A stretch of 25,179 nt of DNA. Origin: Chara braunii. Lineage: Eukaryota > Streptophyta > Charophyceae > Charales > Characeae. Within the stretch, counting starts at the first letter, position 1, and each line of letters begins with the position of its first letter. A model generated the notes under the pieces. That model worked only from the letters and a program-made list of their open reading frames with translations. It did not search any database and had not been told where the DNA came from. The DNA is taken from NCBI GenBank assembly GCA_003427395.1, contig BFEA01000571.1:141097-166275 (forward strand), given 5' to 3'. Positions 1-10,854 of the stretch are shown piece by piece. The translations under genes were made by a program, and so were the position numbers.

Positions 1-273
1 ATGTGTTTTGAGTCTAGTTTTGTTTTTTATTTTTCAAAAATAATTTACATGCTCAAAAAATACAAATAAAAATATGGGGATATAATGAGTAAAACAATCT
101 ACACACCCATATTTGATATTCTTTTTTTTAGTTATTTTCTGGCGGCGAAAAAAAATTCCACGGGCCGAGTTGTACCACGTTGTAACGGGGTATAACGCGG
201 AGTTGAAACGGGGGTTCAACGGGAGTTGAACCATTCAACTCCAAACCCCCGTTGAATCAGATTTCGAACACAT
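1..273. other. Unique AT-rich left flank
   Basis: This stretch lies outside the tandem array and shares nothing obvious with the rest of the window. It is AT-rich, with T and A runs, apart from a GC-richer inverted repeat near its right end. The short open frame antisense to it is compositionally random. The array begins abruptly at about position 270-280, where GATGAACTAC is the last sequence shared with unit starts (compare 12,248-12,257). No gene is seen. Confidence 0.6.
202..256. repeat. Short imperfect inverted repeat next to the array edge
   Basis: TTCAACTCCAAACCCCCGTT near 234-253 is the reverse complement, with a few gaps, of the sequence around 202-230. GTTGAA and CGGGG motifs recur on both arms. 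The loop is only a few bases, so a hairpin could form. It sits about 25 bp from where the tandem array begins and may mark the end of a small mobile element or a breakpoint. Nothing else supports a function. Confidence 0.5.
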
Positions 274-1668
274 AGGATGAACTACATATTGACGGTAGAC
301 CTTCTCATTGTGCTCAGCGTTGTCGCAAATGGAGAAAGGGTCCCAGGACCGATGTGAACCAATAGAACCGAAATATTGATATCCTCCTGTCTGTCAACGA
401 GCATGAGCTGGGAGTTGAAGCCATCAAAATGAAAATAACATTCGTCATCCAGCTCACTTAGAAGGGATGCACTATCAAGCAAATGATGGCCGAACGTGTC
501 AACCTCTGCACTCTGCAGCTGATTAATGAGCATATCATCCTACCGTGGCGTATGATGGCCAGCTTCAATGGTTCTGGGGGCGACACTCGGCCGAACTGTG
601 GAGGAAGACGCACCTGCAGCAGGTTGAAAGAGTGTGTACCCACAAAAAGGACAGGAGCCGGGTGTCAGAGAACAGTGGGAAGCAAGGCGAACTTACAAAG
701 TTGCATACTCAATCTACAATTTTTTTTATGGTTCTTCTGCCAATAGTAACATCTCAGGCTCAGTGGAATTGACAAAGCGTCTCGCATCCCCGTCCACAGC
801 AGCCAGCAGCAACCTACCAAGTGTGAACCTCAACCTATGAATGTTGGACAGTTATGTCATACATAGTTGCAACATATTGTTGGACCGAAGTGGCACTAAT
901 GATTAGTAATGAATTCTGCAAACTCTCTCCTCGGCGGTCCTCGCAGTCATCAACAGACCATACAACACCTCGACGGTAGACAACGCCTGAGCTTGAACCT
1001 CAACCTCGACCAAGTGATAAGGTACGGTATCACCAACCCACTGTAACTGACGAACAGTTGACTGCAAATCAGACAGTCGAACCCCTGCAGCACGACATTG
1101 TTCGGTAACACAAACAACGGGTACACAATCCGTGAAAGATCGCCCCTCATATCGAAGATAAACAACAATTTTTTAATTTGAGCGTCAAGCCGGACAACTT
1201 TCTGCCTTCATTGTGTCATGCTATCCCAAATGACAAACTCTTAGTGAACACTGAGGTAGATTATTTTATTTCGGAGGTGGGTTGTCTCGCGCTACTTGAA
1301 CAAAATCATGTTGTTGTCAAGATCCTCATCAGCTCAAGCAGTGCAGGCAGCAGCACTCACTGCGGAACGCGTTTGGTCAAAGTCCTCCTCCTTCTCGATA
1401 TCACTAACATCGTAGTTTGTCACGATGTCCTCCTTCACAATGGAAGGTGTGTCGTTATCGTTATCCCTGAGTATTTCTTCTTCACTTTGGTGATCAGCAT
1501 CCTTATCAATATCCCGAGAAGCAATTATTGCTCGCATTTGATTGACCGTGTCTTCACATCGTTGACGTTTCAACTGACCTTCATCAATCTGGTCACGCAC
1601 CTATTTATCTCCCAGATCTCCCTCCTAGAGCCACGGCTCTGCAACTTAACAAGCTTGGATTCTCGATC
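274..1668 (-). pseudogene. Array unit 1 (3'-most, truncated at the array edge)
   Basis: Minus-strand segment ii lies at 282-533 (LINQLQ, HHLLDSASLLSELDDE, DRQEDINIS) and ends at the stop shared by most units. Segment i starts near 1,330 and keeps RIVYPLFVLPNNVVLQGFD, then loses frame near 1,080 where other units have a longer AGAACGGTCGAAG stretch. The acidic segment iii is open at 1,334-1,600. Position 534-920 is the intron-like spacer. The unit ends abruptly at about 274, so no terminal exon follows. A degenerate copy, probably non-functional. Confidence 0.75.
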
Positions 1669-3435
1669 AACTACAAATTGACGGTAGACCTTCTCATTGT
1701 GCAGCAGCATTGTCGCAAATGGAGAAAGGGTCCCGGGACCGATGTGAACCAAGGAACCAGAATGTCAATATTCTCCTGTCGGTCAACGAGCATGAGATGA
1801 GAGTTGTAGCCATCAAAATGAAAATGATGTTCGTCATCTAGCTCACTTAGAAGGGATACACTATCAAGCAAATGATGACGGATTGTGTCAACCTCTGCAA
1901 TCTGCAGCTGATTGATGAGCATATCATCCTCCCGTGGAGCATCTTTGGCCGGCTCGAAGGGTTTTGGGGGTGACACTCGGCCGAACTGTGGAGGAAGACG
2001 CACCTGCAGCAGGTTGAAAGAGTGTGTACCCGCAAAAAGGACAGGAGTTGGATGTCAGAGAAGAATGGGAAGCAAGGCGAACTTGCAAAGCTGCATACTC
2101 AATCTGCAATTTTTTATGCTTCTTCTGTCCATAGTAACATCTCAGTCACAGTGACATTGAGGGGGCGTCTCGCATCCCCGTCCAAAGCACCCAGCAACAA
2201 CCTACCAAGTGTGAACCTCAACCTGTGAACGTTGGACAGTTATGTCATATGTAGTGGCAACATATTGCTGAACCGAAGTGACACTAATGATTAGTAATGA
2301 ATTCTGCAAACTCTCTCCTCGGCGGTCCTCGCAGTCGTCAACAGACTGTACAGCACCTCGACAGTAGACAAAGAGTGTATACCCGCAAAAAGGACAGGAG
2401 CTGGGTGTCAGAGAACAGTGGGAAGCAAGGCGAACTTTCACAGTTGCATACTCAATCTCCATTTTTTTATGGTTCTCATGCCAATAGTAACATCTCAGGC
2501 ATAGTGGCATTGAAAGGGCGTCTTTCCTCCTGTCCACAGCAGCCAGCAGCAACCTACCAAGTTTGAACCTTAATCTGTGAATGTTGGACAGTTATGTCAT
2601 ACGTAGTGGCAACATACTGCTGGATCAAAGTGACACTGGTAATTAGTAATGAATTCTGCAAACTCTATCTTCGGCGATCCTCGCAGCCATCAACAAATCG
2701 TACAGCACCTCTACAATAAACAAAACCCGACGCTCAGTGACAGCGAACTTCAGCGCCGCTTGAACCTCAACCTGGACCAAGCGATAAAAAAAGGTATCAC
2801 CAACCCACTGTAACTGACGAACAGTTGACTGCAAATCAGAACGGTCGAAGCCCTGCAACACGATATTGTTCGGCAACACAAACAACGGGCACACAATCCG
2901 TGCAAGATCACTTCTCATATTGGAGATAAATAACAATTTTTTAATCTGAATGTCAAGCCGTACAACTTTTTGCTTGCATTGCTTCATGCTATCCCAAGCG
3001 ACAAAGTCTGAGTGGACACTAAGGTATATTATTTTATTTCGGAGGTGGTCTATCTCGCGCTTCTTAAACAAAAAGTCATGCTGCTGTCAAGATCCTCATC
3101 AGCTCGAGCACTGCACACAGCAGCACTCACCGTGGAAGGCTTGTGGTCAAAGTCCTCCTTCTCGATATCACTGACATCGTAGTCTGTCACGATGTCCTCC
3201 TCCGCAATGGAAGGGGTGCCGTTGTCGTCATCCCTGAGTATTTGTTCTTCACTTTGGTGATCAGCATCCTCATCAATATCCCCGGAAGCAATTATTGCTC
3301 GCATTTAATTCACCTTCTCTTCACATCGTTGACGTTTCAATTAACCTTCCTCGATCTGGTCATGCACCCGTTTAATTCCCCGATCTCCCTCCTGGAACCC
3401 ACGACTCAGCAACTTCGCAAGCTTGGATTCTCGAT
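1669..3435 (-). pseudogene. Array unit 2, longest, with a 352-bp internal duplication
   Basis: Segment ii is open at 1,671-2,003, but two compensating single-base changes scramble its last third relative to other units. Segment i is unusually well preserved as a 142-codon open frame at 2,643-3,071, running from FKKREIDHLRNKIIYL through GDLARIVCPLF and QWVGDTFFYRLVQVEV to the spacer stop. Segment iii lies at 3,050-3,304 in another frame, because an extra A near 3,068-3,074 breaks its junction to segment i. Sequence 2,018-2,369 is repeated at 2,370-2,720, which explains the extra length. A broken copy. Confidence 0.75.
2018..2720. repeat. 352-bp tandem duplication inside unit 2
   Basis: Sequence from AAAGAGTGTGTACCCGCAAA near 2,018 reappears from 2,370 (AAAGAGTGTATACCCGC) directly after GTAGAC, where other units continue with AAAGCCTGAGG. 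The junction falls in a shared AAAG, which indicates microhomology or slippage-type recombination. Both copies then run in parallel through the spacer to the GACCGTACAGCACCTCGAC region. Confidence 0.85.
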
Positions 3436-4922
3436 GTGCTCAGCATTGTCGCAGATGGAGAAAGGTTCCCCGGACCGATGTGAACCAAGGGAGCCGGAAT
3501 GTTGATATCCTTTTGTCTGTCAACGAGCATAAGCTGGGAGCTGAAGCCATCAAAATGACGATGGCATTCGTCATCTAGCTCACTTAGAAGAGATGCAGTA
3601 TCAAGCAAATCATGGCAGAAGGTGTCAACCTCTGCAATCTGCAGCTGATTGATGGGCATATCATCCTACCGTGGTGCATTATTGGCCGACTTCAAAGGTT
3701 CTGGGGTGACACTTGGCTGAACTGTGGAGTAAGACGCTCCTACAACAGGTTGAAAGACTGTGTACCCACAAAAAGGACAGAAGCTGGGTGTCAGAGAACA
3801 GTAGGAAGCAAGGCGAACTTCAAAAGTTGTGCACTCAATCTGCATTTTTTTATGGTTCTTCTTCCAATAATAATATCTCAGGCACAGTGACATTGACAAA
3901 GCGTCTCTCATCCCGTCCACAGCAGCCAGCAGCAACCTACCAAGTGTGAACCTTAACCTGTGACTGTTGGAGACTTATGTTATACGTAGTGGCAACATAA
4001 TGCTCGATCGAAGTGGCACTAATGATTAGTAATGAATTATGCAAACCCTATCATCGGCGATCCTCCCAGCCATCAACAGACCGTACAGCACCTCGACGGT
4101 AGACAAAGCCTGAGGCTCAGTGACAGCGAACTTCAGCGCCGCTTGAACCTCAACCTGGACCAAGCGATAAAGCAACGTCTCACCAACCCACTGTAAATGA
4201 CGAACAATTGACTACAAATCAGAACGGTCGAAGTCCTGCAGCACGACATTGTTCGACAACACGAACAACGGGTATACAATCCGTGTAAGATTACCCCTCA
4301 TATCGGAGATAAACAACAATCTTCTAATCTGAACGTCAAGCCGAACAACTTTCTGCTTTCATTGCGTCATGCTATCCTAAGTGACAAAGTTTGAGTGGAC
4401 ACTGAGGTAGATTATTTTATTCCGAAGGTGGTTTATCTCGCGCTGCTTGAACGAAGTCATGCTCCTGTAAAGATCCTCATCAGCTCGAGCACTGCAGGCA
4501 GCAACACTCACCGCGGAAGGTTTGTGGTCAAAGTCCTCCTCCTTCTCGATATCACTAAAATCGTCGTCTGTCACGATGTCCTTCTCCGCAATGGAAGGCG
4601 TGTTGTTGTCGTCATCCCTTAGTATTTCTTCTTCACTTTGGAGATCCTCGATATCACTAGCATCGTAGTTTGTCACGATGTCCTCCTCAAAAATGGAAGG
4701 TGTGTTGTTGTCGCCATCCCTGAGTATTTCTTCTTCACTTTGATAATCAGCATCCTCATCAATATCCCTAGAAGCAATTATTGCTCGCATTTGATCGACC
4801 TTGTCTTCACATCGTTAACGTTTCAACAAACCTTCCTCGATCTGGTCATGCACCCCTTTAACTCCCCGATCTCCCTCCTGGAACCCACGGCTCAACAACT
4901 TCACAAACTTGGATTCTCGAAG
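3436..4922 (-). pseudogene. Array unit 3, with doubled acidic module
   Basis: About 30 bp including the usual unit anchor is deleted at 3,436, where TCTCGAT runs into GTGCTCAGC. Segment ii is open at 3,372-3,659. The spacer (about 3,666-3,935) keeps an open minus-strand frame with CPFCGYT, shared with units 2 and 5. Segment i around 4,040-4,376 is interrupted. Segment iii is open for 137 codons at 4,377-4,790 and contains two copies of the module QSEEEILRDDDNNTPSI at a 102-bp period, then runs into LFRST-like segment i sequence (NHLRNKIIYLSVHSNF). Confidence 0.75.
4545..4748 (-). repeat. Two 102-bp acidic modules in unit 3
   Basis: CTCGATATCACTA recurs at 4,545 and 4,647. On the minus strand each 34-codon module reads QSEEEILRDDDNNTPSI, then EEDIV or EKDIV, then T(D/N)(Y/D)D(A/F)SDI. 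The duplication length is a multiple of three, so the frame is kept. Most other units have one module. Confidence 0.85.
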
Positions 4923-5521
4923 AACTACATATTGACGGTAGACCTTCTCATGATTGTGCTCAGCGCTGTCGCAGATGGAGAAAGGGTCCCAGGACCGATG
5001 TGAACCAATGGAACCGGACTGTTCATATTCTCCTTTCTATCAACAAGCATGAGCAAGGGTCTGAAATCATCAAAATGAAAATGACGTTCGTCATCTAGCT
5101 CACTTGTGAACGTGGCGCATCATTGGCCGGCTGGAATGGTTCTGGGTCGACACTCGGCCGAATTGTGGAGGAAGACGCACCTGCATCATGTTGAAAGAGT
5201 GTATACCTACAAAAAAGACGGGAGTTGGGTGTCAGAGAACATTAGGAAGCAAGGCAAACTTGCAAAGCTGCATACTCATTCTGCATTTTTTTATGATTCT
5301 TCTGTCAATAGTAACATCTCAGTCACAGTGGCATTGATAGGGCGTCTCGCATCCCCGTCCAGAGCAGCCAGCAGCAACCTACCAAGTGTGAACCTCAACT
5401 TGTGAACGTTGGACAGTTATGTCATATGTAGTGGCAACATATTGCTGAACCGAAGTGGCACTAATGATTAGTAATGAACTCTGCAAACTCTCTCCTCGGC
5501 AGTCGTCGCAGCCATCAACAG

Positions 5522-5759
5522 ACCGTACAGCACCTCGACGCCGTGGACGGTAGACAAAGCCTAAGGCTCAGTGACAGCGAACTTCAGCGCCGCTTGAACG
5601 TCAACCTGGACCAAGCGATAAAGTAAGGTCTCACCAACCCACCGTACAGCACCTCGACGCCGTCTACGGTAGACAAAGCCTGAGACTCAGTGACAACGAA
5701 CCTTAGTGTCGCTTGAACCTCAACCTGGACCAAGAGATAAAGTAAGGTCTCACCAACCC
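5522..5759. repeat. 119-bp tandem duplication inside unit 4
   Basis: ACCGTACAGCACCTCGACGC occurs at 5,522 and again at 5,641, followed by near-identical sequence through GGTCTCACCAACCCA. The second copy then resumes the normal unit order (CTGTAACTGACGAACAG). The shared CAACCCA at the junction suggests a microhomology-mediated event. The two copies differ at several positions, so the event is not very recent. Confidence 0.9.
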
Positions 5760-6114
5760 ACTGTAACTGACGAACAGTTGACTGCAAATCCGAATGGTCG
5801 AAGCCCTGCAGCACGACATTGTTCGACAACACGAACAACAGGTACACAATCCGTGCAAGATCACCCCTCATATCGGAGATAAACAACAATCTTCTAATAT
5901 GAACGTCAAGCTGAACAACTTTCTGCTTCCATTGCATCATGCTATCCCAAGCGACAAAGTCTGAGTGGACACCAAGGTAGATTATTTTATTTTAAAGGTG
6001 ATATATCTCACGCTGCTTGAACAAAGTCATGTTGCTGTCAAGATCCTCATCAACTCGACCACTGCAGGCAGCAACACTCACCGTGGAAGGCTTATGGTCA
6101 AAGTCCTCCTCCTT

Positions 6115-6318
6115 CTTGATATCACTCACATCGTAGTCTGTCACGATGTCCTCCTCCGCCATGAAAGGTGTGTTGTTGTCGTCATCCGTGAGTACTTCTT
6201 CTTCACTTTGGTGATTCTCGATATCACTAACATCGTAGTCTGTCACGATGTCCTCCTCCGCAACGGAAGGTGTAATCTTGTCGTCATCCCTGAGTATTTC
6301 TTCTTCACTTTGGTGATC
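6115..6318 (-). repeat. Two 102-bp acidic modules in unit 4
   Basis: The TTGATATCACT/TCGATATCACT start recurs at 6,115 and 6,217, a period of 102 bp. The minus strand reads two successive copies of HQSEEE(I/V)L followed by a DDD-rich run and EEDIVTDYDVSDI. The frame is preserved. Confidence 0.85.
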
Positions 6319-6492
6319 AGCATCCTCATCAATATCCCCATAAGCAAATATTGCTCGCATTTGATTGACCTTGTCTTCACATCGTTGACGTTTCAACTGA
6401 CCTTCCTCGATCTGGTCATGCACCCGTTTAACTCCCCGATCTCCCTCCTTGAACCCACGGCTCAGCAGCTTCGCAAGNTTGGATTCTCGATC

Positions 6493-7915
6493 AACTACAT
6501 ATTGACGGTAGACCTTCTCATTGTGCTCAACGTTGTCGCAGATGGAAAAAGAATCCGAGGATCGATGTGAACCAAGGGAACCAGAATGTTGATATCCTTC
6601 TGTATGTCAACGAGCATGAGCTGGGAGCTGAAGCCATCAAAATGAAAATGAGGAACGACATCTTAGCTTACTTAGAAGGGATGCACCATCAAGCAAATGA
6701 TGATGGAACGTGTCAACCTCTGTAATCTGCAGCTAATTGATAAATATATTATCCTACCGTGGCACATAATTGGTTGGCTCGAATGGTTTTGGGGGGCCGA
6801 CACTCGGCCGAACTGTGGAGGAAGACGCATCTGCAGCAAGTTGAAAGAGTGTGTACCCGCAAAAAGGACAGGAGTTGGGTGTCAGAGAACAATGGGAAGC
6901 AAGGCAAACTTGCAAAGTTTCATACTCAATCTGAATTTTTTTACGAACCAGGTTCTTCTGCCAATAGTAACATCTCAGGCACAGTGGCATTGACAGGGCG
7001 TCTCGCATCCCGTCCACAACAGCCAGCAGCAACCTACCAAGTGTGAACCTCAACCTTTGAATGTTGGACAGTTATATAATATGTAGTGGCAACATATTGC
7101 TGGACCGAAGTGGCAATAATAATTAGTAATGAATTTTGCAAACTCTGTCATCGGCGGCCCTCGCAGCCATCAACACACCGTACAGCACATCGACAGTAGA
7201 CAAAGCCTGAGGCTTATTGACAGCGAACTTCCGCGTCGCTTGAACCTCAACCTGGACCAAGCGATAAAGTAAGATCTCACAAACCCACTTTAACTGACGA
7301 ACAGTGAACTGCAAATCTGAACAGTCGAAGCCATGCAACACGACATTGTTCGGCAACACGAACAACAGGTACATAATCCGTGCAAGATCACCCCTCATAT
7401 CGGAGATAAACAATATCTTGTAATCATAACGTCAAGCCGAACAACTTTCTGCTTTCATTGCGTCATGTTATCCCAAGCGACAAAGTTTGAGTGGACACTG
7501 AGGTATATTATTTTATTTCAGAGTAGTCTATCTCGCGCTACTTGAATAAAGTCATGTTGCTGTTAAGATCCTCATCAGCCCGAGCACTGCAGGCAACAAC
7601 ACTCACCGTGAAAGGCTTGTGGTCAAAGTCCTCCTCCTTCTCGATATCGCTAACATCGTAGTCTATCACGATGTCCTCCTTCGCAATGGAAGGTGTGTCG
7701 TTGTTGTCATCCCTAGGTATTTCTTCTTCACTTTGGCAACCAGCATCCTCATCAATATCCCCACAAGCAATTATTGCTCGCATTTGATTGACCTTTTCTT
7801 CACGTCGTTGACGTGTCAACTGACCTTCCTCGATCTCGACATGCACCCGTTGAACTCCCCGATCTCCCTTCTGGAACCCAAGGCTCAGCAACTTCGCAAG
7901 CTTGGATTCTCGATC
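6493..7915 (-). pseudogene. Array unit 5, single acidic module
   Basis: The segment ii frame is broken (6,493-6,720). The spacer at 6,754-7,053 carries a 99-codon minus-strand open frame with CPFCGYTLFQLAADASSS. Segment i is open at 7,123-7,413 (SDMRGDLARIMYLLF, CEILLYRLVQVEV). Segment iii is open at 7,538-7,891 (GDRGVQRVHVEIEEGQLTRQ, QSEEEIPRDDNNDTPSIAKE) but stops right after NMTLFK, where other units continue QREIDHL. A nonsense change has therefore separated segments iii and i. Confidence 0.75.
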
Positions 7916-9433
7916 AACTACATATTCACGGTAGACCTTCTCATTGTGCTCAACGTTGTCGCAGATGGAGAAAGGGTCCCATGACCGATGTGAACCAAGG
8001 GAACTGAAATGTTGATATCCTCCTGTCTGTCAACGAGCATGAGCTGGGAGCCGAAGCCATCACAATGAAAATGACGTTCGTCATCTAGCTCACTGAGAAG
8101 GGATGCACTATCAAGCAAATGATGACGGAACGTGTCAACCTCTGCAATCTGCAGCTGATTGATGAGCATATCAACCTACCGTGGCGCATCATTAGCCGGC
8201 TTGAATGGTTTTGGGGGCGACACTCGGCCAAACTGTGGAGGAAGACGCACCTGCTTCAGGTTGAATGAGTGTGTACCCATAAAAAAAACAGGAGCTGGGT
8301 GTCAGCGAACAGTGGGAAGCGAAGCGAACTTGCAATGTTGCATACTCAATCTGCAATTTGTTATAGTCCCTCTGCTAATAGTAACATCTCAGGCACAGTG
8401 GCATTGAGAGGGCATCTTGCATCCCCCTCCACAACTGCCATCAGCAACATACCAAGTGTGAACCTCAACCTCTGAATGTTCGACAGTTATGTCATACGTA
8501 GTGGAAACATATCGTTGGACAGAAGTGACACTAATGATTAGTAAGGAATTCTGCAAACTTCCTCCTCGACGGTCCTCGCAGCCATCAACAGACCATACAA
8601 CACCTCGACGGTAGACAAAGCCTTAGGCTTAAAGACAGCGAACTTCAACGCCACTTGAACCTCAACCTGGACCAGGCGATAAAGTAAGGTTTCACCAACC
8701 CACTGTAACTGAGGAACAGTTGACTCCAAATCAGAACGGTCGAAGCCCTAGAGCACGACCTTGTTCGGCAACACAAACAACAGGTACACAATCCGTCCAA
8801 GATCACCCCTCGTATCGGAGATAAACAACAATCTTCTAATCTGAACGTCAAGCCGAACAACTTTTTACTTTCATTGTGTCATGCTATCCCAAGCGACAAA
8901 GTCTGAATCGATACTGAGGTAGATTATTTTATTTCGAAGGTGGTCTACCTCGCGCTGCCTGAACAAAGTCATATTGCTGTCAAAATCCTCATTAGCTCGA
9001 GCATTGCAGGCACCAGCACTCACCGCGGAAGGTTTGTGGTCAAAGTCTTCCTCCTTCTCGATATCACTAACATCGTAGTTTGTTACGATGTCCTCCACCG
9101 CAATGGAAGGTGTGTTGTTGTCGTCATCCCTTAGTATTTTTTATTCACTTTGGTGATTGTCGATATCACTAACACCGTAGTCTGTCACGATGTCCTCCTC
9201 CTCAATAGAAGGTGTGTTGTTGTCGTCATCCCTAAGTATTTTTTTTGCACTCTAGTGATCAGCATCTTCATCAATATCCCAAAAGCAATTATTGCTCGCG
9301 TTTGATTGACCTTGTCTTCACATCATTGATGTTTCAACTAACCGTCCTCGATTTGGTCATGTACCTGTTTAACTCCCCGATCTCCCTCCTGGAACCCACG
9401 ACTCTGCAACTTCGCAAGTTTGAATTCTCAATT
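7916..9433 (-). pseudogene. Array unit 6, with doubled acidic module
   Basis: Segment ii is open at 7,918-8,169 with a clean match to the consensus (IAEVDTFRHHLLDSASLL, DRQEDINISVPLVHIG). Segment i (8,538-8,860) is split between two frames by a small indel near 8,750, where the QWVGETLLYRLVQVEV part and the upstream part no longer share a frame. Segment iii spans 8,871-9,430 and holds two acidic modules at 9,057 and 9,159, with stops in the second (TTATTCAC and CTCTAG regions). A broken copy. Confidence 0.75.
9057..9260 (-). repeat. Two 102-bp acidic modules in unit 6
   Basis: The TCGATATCACTAAC signature recurs about 102 bp apart (9,057 and 9,159), as in units 3 and 4. The minus-strand frame is now interrupted by substitutions, for example in the T-rich stretches near 9,139 and 9,240. 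Confidence 0.8.
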
Positions 9434-10854
9434 AACTACATATTGACGGTAGACCTTCTCATTGTGCTGAGCGTTGTCGCAGATGGAGAAAGGGTCCCAA
9501 GACTGATATGAACCAAGGGAACCGAAATGTTGATATCCTCTTGTCTGTCAACGAGCATGAGTTGGGAGCTGAAGCCATCAAAATGAAAATGACGTTCGTC
9601 ATATAGCTCACTTAAGAGGGATACACCATCAGGCAAATGATGACGAAACATGTCAACCTTTGCAATCTGCAGCTGATTGATAAACATTTCATCCTACCAT
9701 GGCGCATCATTGGCCGACTCGAATGGTTCTAGGGTCGACACTCGGCCGAACTGTGGAGGAAGACGCGCATGTAGCAGGTTAAAAGAATGTGTACCCGTAA
9801 AAAGGACAGGAGCTGAGTCTCCGAGAACAGTGGGAAGCAAAACGAACTTGCAAAAATGCATACTCAATTTGCATTTTTTTATGGTTCTTCTGCCAATAGT
9901 AACATCTCAGGCACAGTGGCATTGACAGGGCGTCTCACATCCCGTCCACAGCAGCCTGCAACAACCTACCAAGTGTGAACGTCACCCTGTGAATGTTAGA
10001 CAGTTATGTCATACGTAGTAGCAAGCTATTGCTGGACCGAAGTGGCACTAATGATTAGTAATGAATTCTGCAAACTCTCTCCTCGGCGGTCGCAGCCATC
10101 AATTGACCGTACAACACCTCGACGGTAGACATCGTCTGAGGCTCAGTGACAGCGAACTTCAGCGTCACTTGAACCTCAACCTGGACCAAGCGATAAAGTA
10201 AGGTCCCACCAACCCACTTTAACTGACGAACAGTTGACTGGAAATCAGAACGATCGAAGCCCTGCAACACGACATTGTTCGGCAACACGAACAACGAGTA
10301 CACAATCCGTGCAAGATCACCCCTCATATCGGAGATAAACAACAATCTTCTAATCTGAACGTCAAGTCGAACAACTTTCAACTTCCATTATGTCATGCTA
10401 TCCCAAGCGACAAAGTCTTAGTGGACCATGAGGTAGGTTATTTTATTCCGTAGGTGATCTATCTCGCGCTACTTGAACAAAGTTATGTTGTTGTCAAGAT
10501 CCTCATCAGCTCGAGCACTACAAAGTACTCACGGTGGATTCGTGGAAGGTTTGTGGTCAAAGTCCTCCTCTTTCTCGATATCACTAAGTTAAACATCGTA
10601 GTCAGTCACGATGTCCTCCTCCTCAATGGAAGGTGTGTCATTGTCGTCGTCCCTGAGTATTTCGTTTTCACTTTGGTGATCAGCATCCTCATCAATATCC
10701 CCAGAACAATTATTGCCCGCATTTTATTGACCTTGTTTTCACATCGTTGACGTTTCAACTGACCTTCCTCGATCTGGTCATGCACCCGTTTAACTCCCCG
10801 ATCTCCCTCCTTGAACCCACGGCTCAGCAGCTTCGCAAGCTTGGATTCTCGATC
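9434..10854 (-). pseudogene. Array unit 7, well-preserved segment i
   Basis: Segment ii is open at 9,436-9,687 (LINQLQ appears as FINQLQIAKVD). Segment i is open for 108 codons at 10,055-10,381 with RLDVQIRRLLF, MRGDLARIVYSLF, QLKWVGGTLLYRLVQVEV and LKFAV. Segment iii (about 10,480-10,850) is frame-broken by small insertions, including extra bases near 10,525-10,545 and AAGTTAAA near 10,588, and by a stop near 10,725. It has one acidic module only. Confidence 0.75.

Larger units (their letters stand above)
4923..6492 (-). pseudogene. Array unit 4, with two local duplications and a deletion
   Basis: Near 5,104 about 90 bp is missing (TAGCTCACTT joins GTGAACGTGGCGCATC), which removes the start of segment ii, including the IAEVDTFRHH region. 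Segment i is open for 118 codons at 5,584-5,940 (QKVVQLDVHIRRLLF, GDLARIVYLLF, QLQWVGETLLYLLVQVEV) and contains one copy of a 119-bp tandem duplication (5,522-5,640 and 5,641-5,759). Segment iii is open for 143 codons at 5,992-6,423 with two acidic modules. One base at 6,478 is undetermined (N). Confidence 0.75.

Noticed and set aside
282-533. Programmed ribosomal frameshift between segments ii and iii
   Set aside because: The direction would be -1, but no XXXYYYZ heptamer lies in the correct phase. CCCTTTC is present but in the wrong frame. A simple ancestral indel is sufficient.
483-746. Plus-strand frames with NCGGRR and Arg/Cys-rich motifs recurring in most units
   Set aside because: Recurrence follows from the tandem duplication. 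They overlap segment ii and the spacer antisense, vary in length and end arbitrarily.
5965-6570. 201-codon plus-strand open frame, and similar hydrophobic plus-strand frames in every unit
   Set aside because: It is the exact antisense of the acidic module. Asp and Glu codons read backwards give Val, Ile and Phe. Protein-level similarity between units and locus body is only seen on the minus strand.
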